NCBI GenBank assembly: GCA_025056835.1
Contig: JANWVS010000007.1
Location: forward strand, 1 to 15,963
DNA: 15,963 nt
Reading direction: 5' to 3'
Source: Gemmataceae bacterium
GTDB lineage: Bacteria; Planctomycetota; Planctomycetia; Gemmatales; Gemmataceae
Positions 1 to 7,916 of the stretch are shown in pieces. The translations under genes were made by a program, and so were the position numbers. Below the pieces are notes generated by a model. The model had not been told where the DNA came from and made no database searches. It saw nothing but the letters and a program-made list of their open reading frames with translations. The stretch's first letter is position 1; each line of letters starts with the position of its first letter.

Positions 1-2100
1 GAATTCTCCCGGCAAGAAGGTGAAGAAGGCGATGATCAGGCCGCAGAGCGTGCCGCCGGCGATGTAGCCGCTCGAGAGCAGCACGCCCGGGCTGGTTTCG
101 GTCTCCACCTCCGTCGCCGCGGTGCCGCGCAAACGGTCGGTCAACCAGCGTAACAGCCCGCCGGCGAAGATCGGCGTACTCGCTCCCAGCGGGATGTACA
201 TGCCGACGGCGAAGGGCAGCGACCGTACCCCCGCCAGCTCCATGGTCAGCGCGATCAGGATGCCGATGATGAACAAGCTCCATTCCAGCGTGCCGCCGAG
301 GATGCCGCGGATGATCGACTCAAAGAGCTGCGGCTGCGGCGCCGTGAAACCCTTGGGAGCGTCGGCGCCGTTGTCCATCTTCTTGGATTGCTGGGCGATG
401 GGAGTGTCGGTTTTGTACTTGATGCGGCCGTGGTCATCAACGAGGTAACGCCCCGGTTTGACGTCAGGGTATTTCTTGGTTTCCTCACTGCGCACGTGAA
501 CGACGTAGTACCAATTCGCGTCTTTGTCGTCGTAAGGCCGGCCGACTTTTTGCCGCGCCGCGCCCGGCGGGATCGTCAAGGTCCGTTCCGGCAGGTTCTT
601 GGCGGTGTAGTGGGTGCCGGCAGCGTCCAAGAGCAGCATGGTGCCGCCGATCACCAGGGCCGACGTCAGCGAGCCGACCAGAATGGCCCATTGCTGCTTG
701 CGCGGCGTGGCCCCGACCAGGAAGCCGGTCTTGAGGTCTTGCGACGTGGTGCCGCCGTTGGACGAGGCAACGCACACCACCGCGGCGATCGACAGGACCG
801 TCAGCGTCACGGAGGCATCGTCTTCCGTGATTCGGAATCCTAAGACATAAAAGATCGCGCAGGTCAACAACAAGGTCGCGATCGTCATTCCCGAGATGGG
901 GTTGGACGACGAGCCGACTTCGCCCGTCAGACGCGACGACACGGTGACAAACAAGAAGCCGAACAGCAAGACCATCACGGCGCCGAGGATCCCCGCCAGG
1001 CTCAAGCCGAGGCCCATCGCGGGAATCGCCGCCAGCAAGGCAACCAGTCCAAGGCTGCCGAAGACGACGACGCCCATCGACAGGTCCTGCTCGGTGCGGG
1101 CCGTTCCCCGGCTGCCTTGCCCGGAGCGCAGGTCGCGCAGGCCAGCGACGATGGAGCCAAGGATCAACGGCAAGGCCCGGCACATGCTGATGATACCGCC
1201 GGCGGCGACCGCCCCGGCGCCGATGTAGCGCAGGTAGGCCCCCTTGATCTGACCCGGTTCCATGTCGCGGATCAGCACCGATTTTTCCGGCGACACCGGC
1301 GCGGTCGCACCTTCGCCGAAGCCGGCGATCAACGGTCCCAACACGAAATACGACAAAACCGCCCCCCCCATCATCAGCGAAGCAATCCGCGGACCAATCA
1401 GGTAGCCGACGCCCAGAAGTTCCGGCGCTAGCTCGCCGCTCAGCTCCGCCCCTTTCAACCCGGTCCGTGTGCCGTCGCTGGAGGTGCTGTAAAGGCGTTC
1501 GCTCGGCTCGGCAGGCCAAAGCTTGCTCGCCGCCGTGAGAAATTTGTGGATCAGGGCGATGCCAAAGCCCAGAAAGACCATCAGGGCCGTCGCTCCGCCT
1601 TTCTCGCCGACGACCAGCACTTCGGCGCAAGCAGTCCCCTCGGGATATTTGAGTTCACCGTGTTGCTTGACGATGAACGCCCGCCGCAGGGGGATCATCA
1701 TCAGAATGCCGAGCAGGCCGCCGAGCACGGCCACTGTCATCACCCGCACAAGGTCCATCTCCCAGCCCAGCAACAGCAGCGCCGGCATCGTCACGCCCAC
1801 GCCGAAAGCGATCGACTCGCCCGCCGACCCGGTCGTTTGCACAATGTTGTTTTCCAGAATCGTCGCTCGACGAAAGCCAAAAGCCCACGAGAAGAGGCGG
1901 AACAAGGTGATCGACAACACCGCGATCGGCACCGACGCCGATACCGTCATCCCCACCTTCAGCACCAGGTACAGCGACGACGCTCCAAAGATGATGCCGA
2001 GCACGGCGCCGACCACGACCGCCGGCCAAGTGAATTCGGGAATCTGTTGCTCGTCGGAAACATAGGGTTGGTGCGGCGGCGTTGAAGTCGGCGACGACAT
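1..2100 (-). CDS. OPT-family oligopeptide/metal-chelate transporter (partial, 3' end beyond the window)
   Basis: The frame starts at ATG 2100 and stays open for 700 codons to base 1, so the C-terminus is missing. It encodes a polytopic inner-membrane protein of the bacterial OPT/YSL family, whose members import oligopeptides or metal chelates using the proton gradient. Visible family signatures are YPEGTACAEVL at residues 152-162 and the membrane motif SSSNPISGMTIATLLLT at 397-413, with many hydrophobic helices from residue 25 onwards. Residues about 495-592 form a hydrophilic insert rich in Lys, Asp and Tyr that splits the membrane helices. A GGAG sits about 10 bases before the start. The gene diverges from coaE and shares a 128-base intergenic region with it. 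The family call is strong; the substrate cannot be read from the sequence. Confidence 0.93.
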   Translation of the reverse strand, partial: MSSPTSTPPHQPYVSDEQQIPEFTWPAVVVGAVLGIIFGASSLYLVLKVGMTVSASVPIAVLSITLFRLFSWAFGFRRATILENNIVQTTGSAGESIAFGVGVTMPALLLLGWEMDLVRVMTVAVLGGLLGILMMIPLRRAFIVKQHGELKYPEGTACAEVLVVGEKGGATALMVFLGFGIALIHKFLTAASKLWPAEPSERLYSTSSDGTRTGLKGAELSGELAPELLGVGYLIGPRIASLMMGGAVLSYFVLGPLIAGFGEGATAPVSPEKSVLIRDMEPGQIKGAYLRYIGAGAVAAGGIISMCRALPLILGSIVAGLRDLRSGQGSRGTARTEQDLSMGVVVFGSLGLVALLAAIPAMGLGLSLAGILGAVMVLLFGFLFVTVSSRLTGEVGSSSNPISGMTIATLLLTCAIFYVLGFRITEDDASVTLTVLSIAAVVCVASSNGGTTSQDLKTGFLVGATPRKQQWAILVGSLTSALVIGGTMLLLDAAGTHYTAKNLPERTLTIPPGAARQKVGRPYDDKDANWYYVVHVRSEETKKYPDVKPGRYLVDDHGRIKYKTDTPIAQQSKKMDNGADAPKGFTAPQPQLFESIIRGILGGTLEWSLFIIGILIALTMELAGVRSLPFAVGMYIPLGASTPIFAGGLLRWLTDRLRGTAATEVETETSPGVLLSSGYIAGGTLCGLIIAFFTFLPGEF

Positions 2101-2228
2101 GAGTGCGGCTCCGGACCCACGATGCTCACGGCAATGAACATAGCTTCGGCCCGACGCCGCGGCCCGGCAAGGTCCAGGGTGAAAAAAGCCGGGGCACGTC
2201 CGATCCGGTCAGGCATAGAACAGTCACC

Positions 2229-2834
2229 ATGCCGACGCACGCGCCAATCCTCGGAGTCGTGGGCGGTATCGGGTCCGGCAAGAGCACCGTCGCCGCCGAG
2301 ATCGCCAAGCACGGCGGTTGCGTCATTGCCGGCGACGCCTTGGGCCATGAGGTGTTGCGCCGTCCGGAGGTCATCGCTCAGATTGCCGCCCGCTTTGGCC
2401 GCGAGGTGCTCGCTCCCGATGGTTCGGTCGATCGTCGGCGGCTGGGCGCGATAGTGTTCGCCGATGGCCAGCAACTGCGCTCGTTACAAGCCATCGTCTT
2501 TCCCTATATTGGCCTACGGATCCGCGAGGAAATCGCCGCGGCGCGGCAGCGGCCCGACACTCGGTTGATCGTGCTGGATGCAGCGGTCATGCTGGAGGCG
2601 GGGTGGAGCGATGTTTGCGACAAAGTCATTTTCGTCGATGCCCCCCCCGCGACGCGGTTGGCCCGCGTGCGCCACCAGCGCGGCTGGACGGAAGCCGAAT
2701 GGCAGGCGCGCGAAGCTCAGCAGCTGCCGCTCGACGAGAAACGCCGCCAAGCCGACGCGGTGATCGACAACGGACCAGGCGCGGACTTGCCTGGTCAGGT
2801 GCGGCGCTTGTTGGAGCGTTGGCAGCTCGGCTAA
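2229..2834 (+). CDS. coaE: dephospho-CoA kinase
   Basis: This 201-residue cytosolic kinase phosphorylates the 3' hydroxyl of dephospho-CoA with ATP, the last step of coenzyme A synthesis. The P-loop GGIGSGKST is at residues 12-20, followed by GDALGHEVL (35-43), the Asp-containing segment of the substrate site. LDAAVMLEAGW at 116-126 matches the strand-and-loop usual before the lid region. The length agrees with the family (about 200 residues). I chose ATG 2229 because the P-loop then falls ten residues in; the frame extends upstream to 2103, but that part reads as low-complexity Arg/Pro sequence. The usual His-Pro pair after the lid helix is Phe-Pro here (FPYI, 91-94). It is the first gene of a four-gene rightward operon. 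Confidence 0.93.
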   Translation: MPTHAPILGVVGGIGSGKSTVAAEIAKHGGCVIAGDALGHEVLRRPEVIAQIAARFGREVLAPDGSVDRRRLGAIVFADGQQLRSLQAIVFPYIGLRIREEIAAARQRPDTRLIVLDAAVMLEAGWSDVCDKVIFVDAPPATRLARVRHQRGWTEAEWQAREAQQLPLDEKRRQADAVIDNGPGADLPGQVRRLLERWQLG

Positions 2835-2860
2835 CGCGCCGCCGTGAGGGATGGAATCCC

Positions 2861-3643
2861 GTGCATCACTCGGTCCGATTACGCACGGAACAGACGTTTC
2901 ACGACCTCCAGGCCCGACAGCGCGCCGAAACCCTCGTCGGCCAATCGCTGGTTTTTGCCGACGACGTTTACCTGGACCACGAAACCTGGATTCGCCCGGC
3001 CGTGGCGCGATTGGGCGACGTTCGCGGCCGGCGGGTGCTCGACCTCGGCTGCGGCCACGGCATGGCGGCGGTGGTGCTCGCCCGGCGCGGCGCCCAGGTC
3101 ACCGGTCTGGACCTGTCGGCCGGCTACCTCGCCGAAGCTCAGCGGCGGGCCGTGGCCAACGGTGTGGCCGTCTCCTGGCTCGTTGCCGACGCCCAGCGAC
3201 TTCCCTTTGCCGACGCCGCTTTCGACGCAATCTGGGGCAATGCGGTGCTCCACCATCTCGACCTCGACCGCGCCGGCGCCGAATTGCGGCGGGTGCTGCG
3301 TCCCGACGGGATCGGGGTCTTTTGCGAGCCATGGGGCGAAAACCCATTGCTGGCCTGGGCGCGGCGCCGACTCCCGTATCCCGGGAAAAGTCGGACCGCC
3401 GACGAAGCCCCGCTTGACGGCCGCGGCCTGGACCAATTGCGCCGCCATTTTGCCAGCCTGGTCGTCGAGGGACATCAATTGCTGGCGAGGGTCGGGCGCC
3501 TCATCGGCCCGCAGCCTTGGTTGACGCGCATCGACGCCCGCCTGTTGCGCCACGCGCCGGGGCTGTGGCGCTGGTGCCGGTATGTCGTCATCGAGCTGCG
3601 CCGCGGCCAAAGGCCGTCGGCATGTCCTCGCCGTGCAGGGTGA
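2861..3643 (+). CDS. class I SAM-dependent methyltransferase
   Basis: This 260-residue cytosolic protein has a Rossmann-type methyltransferase core of the Methyltransf_11 type. Motif I VLDLGCGHG is at residues 59-67, the acidic SAM-ribose position is in GLDLS shortly after, and the later motifs DAQRLPF and LRRVLRPDGIG follow in normal order. The C-terminal 90 residues, beginning EPWGENPLLAW, resemble the lipid- or small-molecule-modifying branch of the family, but the substrate is not evident. GTG 2861 was chosen because GAGGG lies 10 bases upstream and the sequence before it overlaps coaE in another frame. It lies 26 bases after coaE and 15 before ruvA, so it is probably co-transcribed with both. 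Confidence 0.85.
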   Translation: MHHSVRLRTEQTFHDLQARQRAETLVGQSLVFADDVYLDHETWIRPAVARLGDVRGRRVLDLGCGHGMAAVVLARRGAQVTGLDLSAGYLAEAQRRAVANGVAVSWLVADAQRLPFADAAFDAIWGNAVLHHLDLDRAGAELRRVLRPDGIGVFCEPWGENPLLAWARRRLPYPGKSRTADEAPLDGRGLDQLRRHFASLVVEGHQLLARVGRLIGPQPWLTRIDARLLRHAPGLWRWCRYVVIELRRGQRPSACPRRAG

Positions 3644-3658
3644 CGGGAGCAGGTCGAC

Positions 3659-4294
3659 ATGATTACCAAAATCACGGGAATCATCAACCGCGTGCTCGAC
3701 GACGAGGTCCGCCTCCAGGTGGGGGCACTGGAGTACCAGGTGCTCGTGCCGGACTTCGTCCGCCGTTGCCTCCAATTGAAAACAGGGAACGAAACGACGT
3801 TGCACACGACCCAGTACCTGGAAGGCAATCCCATGCAAGGCAGGGTCGTACCGCGCATGATTGGTTTCACGACGGAAGCCGAGCTGGAGTTTTTCGAGCT
3901 GTTTTGCACCGTGGACAAGGTCGGCGTCCGCAAGGCCCTCAAGGCGTTGGTCCGACCGGTCCCAGAGATTGCCGACGCCATCCAGCGCCAGGACAACAAG
4001 TGGTTGACGACGCTTCCCGGGATTGGTCCAGCTACCGCGGAGCAAGTCGTCGCCACGCTGCGGCGCAAGGTGGCGAAATTCGCACTCATGAAAAGCCATC
4101 CGCTGGTAAGCGATACCTCGGGGCCGCCGCGCGCGCCGGCCGATGGTGCTCTCGTTGAAGACGCCTACCAGGCTCTCCTGTCGGTGGGTCACGGCCCCGC
4201 CGAGGCCCGGGAACGCCTCGACAAAGTGCTCGCCGCGGGCAAGCAGTTCACGACCGTGGAAGAAATCTTGTTGGCGATCTATCAGCAGCGTTAG
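3659..4294 (+). CDS. ruvA: Holliday junction branch migration protein RuvA
   Basis: RuvA binds four-way DNA junctions as a tetramer and loads the RuvB motor for branch migration in recombinational repair. At 211 residues it has normal length. The N-terminal OB-fold domain covers about 1-65 (MITKITGIINRVLDD start). Two helix-hairpin-helix elements follow: a divergent first one (TVDKVGVRKAL, 84-94, usually with SGVGPK) and a canonical second one (LPGIGPATAEQ, 119-129). A variable linker runs to about 162, then the RuvB-binding domain III (163-211, ending EEILLAIYQQR). A GGGAGCAGG ribosome-binding stretch precedes the ATG. It ends 12 bases before ruvB, so the two are certainly linked. The weakened first hairpin may be lineage-typical. 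Confidence 0.92.
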   Translation: MITKITGIINRVLDDEVRLQVGALEYQVLVPDFVRRCLQLKTGNETTLHTTQYLEGNPMQGRVVPRMIGFTTEAELEFFELFCTVDKVGVRKALKALVRPVPEIADAIQRQDNKWLTTLPGIGPATAEQVVATLRRKVAKFALMKSHPLVSDTSGPPRAPADGALVEDAYQALLSVGHGPAEARERLDKVLAAGKQFTTVEEILLAIYQQR

Positions 4295-4306
4295 CAGAGG
4301 ATGGTC

Positions 4307-5344
4307 ATGGTCCGGCAAGTGATGGTCCCAGCGACCGCCGAAGACAACGACGACAAGCGCCGCGATGCCGCGCTGCGGCCGCGCTTCTTGCGCGAAGTCA
4401 TCGGCCAGAAGGCGGTGGTCAAGCGCCTGGAGATTGTGGTCAACGCTTGCAAGAAAAACCAGGAACCGCTGTCGCACATTCTCTTCGACGGCCCGCCTGG
4501 CTTGGGCAAGACCACCTTTGCCACGGTGCTTCCCAACGAATTGGGTACGACCATCCAAATGACCAGCGGCCCGGCGCTAAGCAAACCGGCCGACGTTTTG
4601 CCGTTTCTCACCAACGCGACCGAAGGCTCGATCCTTTTCATCGACGAGATTCATCGTCTGCCGCGGTGGGTGGAAGAATTCCTCTACAGCGCCATGGAAG
4701 ATTTTCGAGTCGACATTGTGTTGGGCGAGGGCATCAACGCCCGGACGATTTCCATGCCCCTGAAGCGCTTCACGCTCATCGGCGCGACCACGCGGAGCGG
4801 AATGCTCACCGGTCCGATGCGCGACCGGTTTAAGATGCACGAACACCTCGATTTTTACTCGGTCGATGAGCTGGCGGAAATCGTCAGCGTCAACGCCCGC
4901 AAACTGCAAACGCCGATCACGCCCGAGGCCGCCGTGGAAATCGCTCGCCGCAGTCGAGGCACGCCTCGCGTGGCCAACAGCCGATTGTGGTGGACGCGCA
5001 GCTACGCCATTAGCGAAGCCAACGGTTCGATCACGCTGCCGATCGTTCAGGCCGCGCTCCAGATGTCGGAAGTGGATTCCGCGGGGCTTGACAAACAGGA
5101 TCGGCGCTATCTCGAAACGCTCGTCAAGGTCTTCGATGGCGGACCGACGGGAGTCGAGGCTTTGGCGGCGACTTTGAACCTGGCCGTCGATACGCTGAGC
5201 GACGAAGTCGAGCCGTACCTGCTCCGCGAGCAGTTTATCGTCCGCTCGCCGCGCGGCCGCTTGGCAACCGCGCGAGCCTACCAGCACCTGGGGCTTCACC
5301 CGCCAACCGCCAGCGGCGACGGGCCGCGACTGCTGTTTGAGTGA
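4307..5344 (+). CDS. ruvB: Holliday junction branch migration ATPase RuvB
   Basis: RuvB is the hexameric AAA+ motor that pulls DNA through the RuvA-bound Holliday junction. Numbered from ATG 4307 (345 residues), it shows Walker A GPPGLGKTT (62-70), Walker B FIDEIHR (111-117), sensor 1 GATTR (159-163), an arginine finger in PMRDRF (170-175), sensor 2 GTPR (218-221) and a C-terminal winged helix with FDGGPTGVEALA (277-288). ATG 4307 is preferred over 4301 because GAGGA at 4297-4301 then sits 5 bases upstream, whereas it would touch a 4301 start. Residues 225-233 (SRLWWTRSY) differ from the usual basic RLLRRVRDY-type helix after sensor 2. This is the last gene of the operon and converges on the DNA methyltransferase. 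Confidence 0.95.
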   Translation: MVRQVMVPATAEDNDDKRRDAALRPRFLREVIGQKAVVKRLEIVVNACKKNQEPLSHILFDGPPGLGKTTFATVLPNELGTTIQMTSGPALSKPADVLPFLTNATEGSILFIDEIHRLPRWVEEFLYSAMEDFRVDIVLGEGINARTISMPLKRFTLIGATTRSGMLTGPMRDRFKMHEHLDFYSVDELAEIVSVNARKLQTPITPEAAVEIARRSRGTPRVANSRLWWTRSYAISEANGSITLPIVQAALQMSEVDSAGLDKQDRRYLETLVKVFDGGPTGVEALAATLNLAVDTLSDEVEPYLLREQFIVRSPRGRLATARAYQHLGLHPPTASGDGPRLLFE

Positions 5345-5468
5345 TTTGCCTCCGCCGCGATCGATGGCCTTGCGGCGTCATCGTTGCGGCAGCGCGATGT
5401 TCGTAGGCGGTGAGCACAATTCGGGTGGCCGCGGCGTGGCCTCCGTGCCGCCATGCCGCCGAGCGCCG

Positions 5469-6356
5469 TCAGGCCGCACGCTCGTCGACAAAGCGCAGCC
5501 GCGATCCGGCGACGTAATCGGCGTTTAGCTCGATGCTGAGCCATTTTCGACCGAGACGCTCCGCTTCTTGACCGGTGACGTTGCTGCCGGCGAACGGATC
5601 GAGCACCGTTTGGCCGGGTTCGGTCAGAAACCGGATGAAGAAGTTGGGCAGCTCGGGCGGAAAACGGGCGGGATGGATCGGCAATCCGGCGGCGCGGCAC
5701 TTGAACAAGTAAGGGTCGTAGGACCGCGAATTGGGCACCGTCAGAATGTTGGGGGGAATAGCGCCGCCGTTGTCTTTGCGAAAGTGCGGACCAATCTCGT
5801 GCTGCGATGGCCGCAGCGCCGGCTCGTAGCCGTTCTGAAGCAGCCGCCGCATCGACTTGCTGTAGGGAATAAGAACGCGGCGATTGTCAGCTTGCGGCTC
5901 CGTTGTTTTCGAAAGCCACCAGATCTGCGTAACGGCTTCCTTGACGCGCGTGCGGCGGATCGTCACCCACTCCGCCGGTGTCGGCAGACGCGACGGATTG
6001 TACCAATAAAAGTCCTGGGCCAAGTGAAAGATCGTACCGAGTTTGAGCAACAACTCATACGTGAACAGCGATCGCGTGCCGCTGCCGGGGTTCCACGCCC
6101 CGCCCAGCTCCATGACGAAACTGCCATCGCGCCGAAGCACGCGATGGATCTGCTCGGCGATCGGCCAGAACCAGGCGATGTATTCGCTCGGGGGGAGGTG
6201 GCCGTAGGCTTTCTGGCGGCGAAGGGCGACCGGCGGCGACGTGAAGACCACGGCGATCGACTCGTCCGGCAGTGTTCGCAGGACGTCGAGCGCGTCGCCG
6301 TGGAACGCCCGTCCCAGGCGCGTGGTGTATGCCGGCAGCACCCGTGCTTTGGCCAC
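5469..6356 (-). CDS. PvuII-type DNA (cytosine-N4) methyltransferase, solitary
   Basis: This 295-residue enzyme has the beta-class order of amino-methyltransferases: catalytic motif IV first (TSPP, 39-42), the SAM-binding motif last (DPFAGSN, 253-259). The segments LRRQKAYG, GGAWNPG, LPTPAEWVT and RRVLIPYSKSM, and the terminal IELNADYV, recall the M.PvuII-like N4-cytosine group that methylates a short DNA site. Motif IV reads TSPPV, whereas an aromatic residue normally follows SPP. No restriction endonuclease gene lies beside it, so it looks like an orphan regulatory or epigenetic enzyme, or the rest of a lost restriction system. GTG 6356 is preferred over GTG 6362 because AGGAG then ends 5 bases before the start. 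The recognition site cannot be deduced. Confidence 0.85.
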   Translation of the reverse strand: MAKARVLPAYTTRLGRAFHGDALDVLRTLPDESIAVVFTSPPVALRRQKAYGHLPPSEYIAWFWPIAEQIHRVLRRDGSFVMELGGAWNPGSGTRSLFTYELLLKLGTIFHLAQDFYWYNPSRLPTPAEWVTIRRTRVKEAVTQIWWLSKTTEPQADNRRVLIPYSKSMRRLLQNGYEPALRPSQHEIGPHFRKDNGGAIPPNILTVPNSRSYDPYLFKCRAAGLPIHPARFPPELPNFFIRFLTEPGQTVLDPFAGSNVTGQEAERLGRKWLSIELNADYVAGSRLRFVDERAA

Positions 6357-6389
6357 CTTCACTCCTCGATCTTTCGCCGCGAGCCGGGG

Positions 6390-6417
6390 AATATAGCAGG
6401 CGCCAAGGGCTTGCCAA
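6390..6417 (-). promoter_or_regulatory. sigma-70 promoter of the DNA methyltransferase gene
   Basis: On the minus strand TTGGCA (6417-6412) and TATATT (6395-6390) are separated by 16 bases. Each box matches the consensus at five of six positions. Transcription would start near 6383, giving a short leader of about 27 bases before GTG 6356. The boxes stand out in an otherwise GC-rich stretch. Confidence 0.6.
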
Positions 6418-6512
6418 GGCGAAAATACGGCGGCAACGCGTCTCGCCAGGGCGGTTCGCTTGTGGCGCGCGTCGTTGTGCTTCGAGCAAGCCGGGCCGGT
6501 TTACCAGCGGCG

Positions 6513-6544
6513 CAAAGGGGGCTTGCGGCAAAGGGGGCTTGCGG
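6513..6544. repeat. perfect 2 x 16 bp tandem repeat in the intergenic region
   Basis: The unit caaagggggcttgcgg occurs twice head to tail without a mismatch, and a partial third copy (ccaaag) follows. It lies in the non-coding gap between the dus stop and the methyltransferase promoter. Its G5 runs make replication slippage the simplest origin; no function is evident. Confidence 0.75.
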
Positions 6545-6644
6545 CCAAAGCAGCCAGCCATGGACCCAGACGAAGCTTGTCAAATGTGCCGCTGCGAGCG
6601 CCAGCGGTCCGGGCCAAACGCGACGGCTAGCCAAGCAAAACAGT

Positions 6645-6686
6645 CGCAGATGCCGTTTGTTGAGGGACGCAGATGTCGTTTGCTGA
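6645..6686. repeat. imperfect 19 bp direct repeat, period 23
   Basis: cgcagatgccgtttgttga (6645-6663) is repeated as cgcagatgtcgtttgctga (6668-6686), with two transitions and a 4-base spacer. It lies about 100 bases from the 16-bp tandem repeat in the same gap. The remainder of 6418-6863 shows no convincing gene on either strand and no tRNA-like fold that I could recognise. Confidence 0.7.
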
Positions 6687-6863
6687 CGGAAGCCGCGTTG
6701 AGATAGGGAAGCTGCGTAAAGATTCGCGGCGCCGGTTGTTCAAGTTGGCCTCCCAACCAGCTTCACGGATGACGCTGACTTGCGGACCACAACCATGGCT
6801 GTCGATCTTCCTCTATCCTTTCGAAGCGATTCAGTTTTTGCAGTTCGATCATGTTCGTCAGAA

Positions 6864-7916
6864 TTACCAGTGTGAAATCGGTCCTTGAGGTACGGCCAGC
6901 TCGGGGAGCGGTTGGTGATGCCAACGCGGCGGCGGGCCTTGGGCACGAAGTTGATCCACGATGGCATCGAAGTCGGCGGCGGAAGCGATCATCACGAGTC
7001 GTTGCTGGATTTCCTTGCCCGGTTTGAGGACACGGCAGTGCCAGCTGGCTGACTTGCGAAACGTCAGGCAGGCGTGGCGCTCGCCGCGCTGTTGCAGCAG
7101 CAGATGAAAATGGCGGGCCATGAAAGTCAGCCGGGCGTCGTAATCCAGGCCCGGTCCGGGGTCGCCAGTCGCTTCCCACCGGCACAATTGCCGGAAGATC
7201 CACGGGTTGAGCAGGGCGCCGCGGCCGATCGAAATGCCGGCGCAGCCGGTGGCCTCAAACATCTGTTGCGCCTCAGCGACGGTGCGGACATCGCCGTTGC
7301 CGATGACGGGGATGCGGTGCACGGCTTCGACGACTGCTCGAATGCCGGCGTGGTTCACCTTGCCGGAAAAACCCTGTTCGCGCGTCCGCCCGTGGACGAT
7401 CACCGCAGCGACGCCGGCCTGTTCGAATTCGCGGGCGCATTGGGGCGCGGTGTGGTTGGCGTCATCCCAGCCCAGGCGCATTTTGACCGTCACGGGAAGG
7501 CGGACGGCTTCGACGACGGCGCGCACAAGCTTGGCCGCCGCCCCCGCGTTGCACAACAGCGCCGAGCCGGCTCCTTGGCGAACCACCTTGTGCACCGGAC
7601 AGCCCATGTTAATGTCGATGGCGCTGGCCCCGTACTCTTCAAGCCACTGGGCCGCGGCAGCCATCTCCTGCGGATCGGCGCCGAAAATCTGCACCGCCAA
7701 CGGCTGGTCGCCGGGACAGGTGTCGATGTATTCCTTGGTCTTCTTGCTGTTGCTGAGCAAGGCGCGGGCGTTGACCAACTCGGTCGTCGCCAAGCCAAGA
7801 CCGCCCAGTTCGCGCACCGCGAGGCGAAAGGCCATGTTGGTGTATCCGGCCAGCGGCGCCAGCAGATAGCGCGACTCCAGGCGCAAGGAACCGAAATGGA
7901 GTTGCCTTACGGTCAC
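6864..7916 (-). CDS. dus: tRNA-dihydrouridine synthase (DusB-like)
   Basis: This FMN-dependent enzyme reduces uridine to dihydrouridine in tRNA using NADPH. The 350-residue protein has a TIM-barrel with the family landmarks in order: PLAGYTNMAFR (21-31), the catalytic-cysteine segment NMGCP (C106), VKMRLGWD, HGRTREQGFSGK, and the FMN phosphate-binding part IGNGDV followed by IGRGALLNPWIF. The reading frame is open far upstream (to 8492), but that extension lies wholly inside the UbiA gene in another frame. GTG 7916 is chosen because family homology starts there and the codon overlaps the UbiA stop in GTGA, implying translational coupling. Which Dus subgroup (and which uridine) it serves is unclear; DusB is my best guess. 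Confidence 0.9.
   Translation of the reverse strand: MTVRQLHFGSLRLESRYLLAPLAGYTNMAFRLAVRELGGLGLATTELVNARALLSNSKKTKEYIDTCPGDQPLAVQIFGADPQEMAAAAQWLEEYGASAIDINMGCPVHKVVRQGAGSALLCNAGAAAKLVRAVVEAVRLPVTVKMRLGWDDANHTAPQCAREFEQAGVAAVIVHGRTREQGFSGKVNHAGIRAVVEAVHRIPVIGNGDVRTVAEAQQMFEATGCAGISIGRGALLNPWIFRQLCRWEATGDPGPGLDYDARLTFMARHFHLLLQQRGERHACLTFRKSASWHCRVLKPGKEIQQRLVMIASAADFDAIVDQLRAQGPPPRWHHQPLPELAVPQGPISHW

Noticed and set aside
485..1630. 381-codon open frame on the minus strand
   Set aside because: It lies inside the OPT transporter gene in another frame and reads as Arg/Gly-rich, non-family sequence; the 700-codon frame carries the OPT motifs.
2879..4558. 559-codon open frame on the minus strand
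   Set aside because: It is antisense to the SAM methyltransferase, ruvA and the start of ruvB, all with clear family motifs; typical of high-GC antisense frames.
5345..5468. Bidirectional terminator between ruvB and the DNA methyltransferase
   Set aside because: Only weak GC-rich partial stems without T-runs are visible, so no feature is called for this convergent gap.
5568..6686. 372-codon open frame on the plus strand
   Set aside because: Antisense to the DNA methyltransferase; no recognisable motif and Arg/Gln-rich composition.
6418..6863. A small gene or tRNA in the gap right of the methyltransferase promoter
   Set aside because: Open frames here are short, lack ribosome-binding sites and show no motif; no cloverleaf arms were recognised.
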